Assembly: GCA_900557405.1 (NCBI GenBank) | Contig: USSF01000005.1 | Location: forward strand, 1 to 54,155 | DNA: 54,155 nucleotides | DNA from: an uncultured Prevotella sp. | GTDB lineage: Bacteria; Bacteroidota; Bacteroidia; Bacteroidales; Bacteroidaceae | Direction: 5' to 3' | Shown: positions 53,954 to 54,155 of the stretch, piece after piece | Layout of the letters: each line of letters opens with the position of its first letter | Position numbering within the stretch: the first letter of the stretch is position 1 | Notes under the pieces: model-generated | Databases searched by the model: none | The model's input: only the letters and a program-made list of their open reading frames with translations | What the model was told of the DNA's origin: nothing | Made by a program: the position numbers and the translations under genes

Positions 53954-54155
53954 CAACTTGCTGCATTGCACTCTGTGAGCCTGCGGCTACAGAGCTTAAA
54001 TCAAAAAACGCTCACGGAATATCAGATTTTCTACGGAGTCTTTACACGGATTCGTTTTTTTGATTTTTTCTTTTGATTTTCTATTTTTGATTTATCTTTG
54101 GATTGTGCCTTGACAGGACAAATGGGATTATAGACGGATTTTTCTTTTGATTCAG

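Larger units (their letters stand above)
53237..54155. repeat. Repeat island C (gene-free to the right edge)
   Basis: About 920 bases. In order: CCCTCAC element (53283-53422), a tyrosine-recombinase-like fragment (53417-53605), a 22 bp array of nine units (53605-53805), about 100 bases of unique sequence, the shared ~40 bp module (53915-53953), a stretch with GAGTCTTTACA (54037-54047) resembling motifs in islands A and B, T-rich sequence, and an inverted copy of the CTGTCAAGACACAATCC module (about 54098-54120). TATCTTTG at 54093-54100 could be the -7 box of a gene beyond the edge. Confidence 0.72.

Overview
The window reads as chromosomal DNA of a Bacteroidales bacterium, most likely Prevotella-like. 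Evidence: a fused MurF-alanine racemase, the bifunctional fucokinase/GDP-fucose pyrophosphorylase Fkp, an OstA-like LPS protein, GSCFA, DUF2851 and YfhO-type proteins, and several promoters of the Bacteroidetes form TTTG-N19/21-TAnnTTTG. Housekeeping genes use GC-rich codons. The first ~910 bases differ sharply: they are AT-rich and encode the C-terminal part of an RclA/Har-like flavoprotein that looks like a Lactobacillales gene. A good Bacteroidetes promoter starts only 17 bases after its stop codon, so this end is either an assembly chimera or a very recent transfer.

Layout. 1.1-5.9 kb: acetyltransferase, topoisomerase IV subunit B (parE), secreted S41 protease. 5.9-6.6 kb: repeat island A. 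6.7-10.1 kb: PepSY-like lipoprotein, outer-membrane barrel protein, DUF2851 protein. 10.3-16.1 kb: murF-alr, hexuronate-type MFS transporter, DUF1846 protein. 16.2-17.9 kb: a 51-residue small gene, a decayed HI0933-type flavoprotein gene, and the mtn-luxS operon that recycles S-adenosylhomocysteine and makes AI-2. 18.0-25.1 kb: YfhO membrane protein, fkp, a YafQ-type toxin-antitoxin pair, a GSCFA protein. 25.1-26.1 kb: repeat island B. 26.2-29.1 kb: tRNA-Pro(TGG) and an AT-rich Sau3AI-like type II restriction-modification pair. 29.3-36.1 kb: lptB, tig, clpP, clpX, recQ. 36.2-37.7 kb: secreted PL1 pectate lyase. 38.0-46.9 kb: guaB, two periplasmic parvulin-type foldases, OstA-like protein, a small membrane protein, mutL. 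46.9-50.6 kb, minus strand: CvfB-like S1 protein, LolD-like ATPase, Kef-type antiporter. 50.8-53.2 kb: asd, a PIN toxin-antitoxin cassette and a FecE-type ATPase, all within a few bases of each other. 53.2-54.2 kb: repeat island C.

Functional themes are envelope building (MurF-Alr, LptB, OstA, two foldases, LolD-like ATPase), protein quality control (Tig-ClpP-ClpX, S41), and pectin use (pectate lyase plus a possible hexuronate importer, about 23 kb apart and not in one operon).

The most unusual content is non-coding. Islands A, B and C share modules: a ~130 bp CCCTCAC inverted-repeat element (three copies), a 93 bp element (two copies, about 92% identical), a ~40 bp module ending in the AACGTTGTTTCTTAA motif, and four arrays with a strict 22-23 bp period. 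The array units are built from short, often palindromic half-sites spaced 6-3-6-7. The half-site words change from array to array while the geometry is kept. In island C the array directly follows a fragment resembling the N-terminal part of a Bacteroidetes tyrosine recombinase. A second notable point is that the PIN toxin-antitoxin cassette is bounded by perfect 14 bp direct repeats, each carrying the start codon of the gene that follows it.
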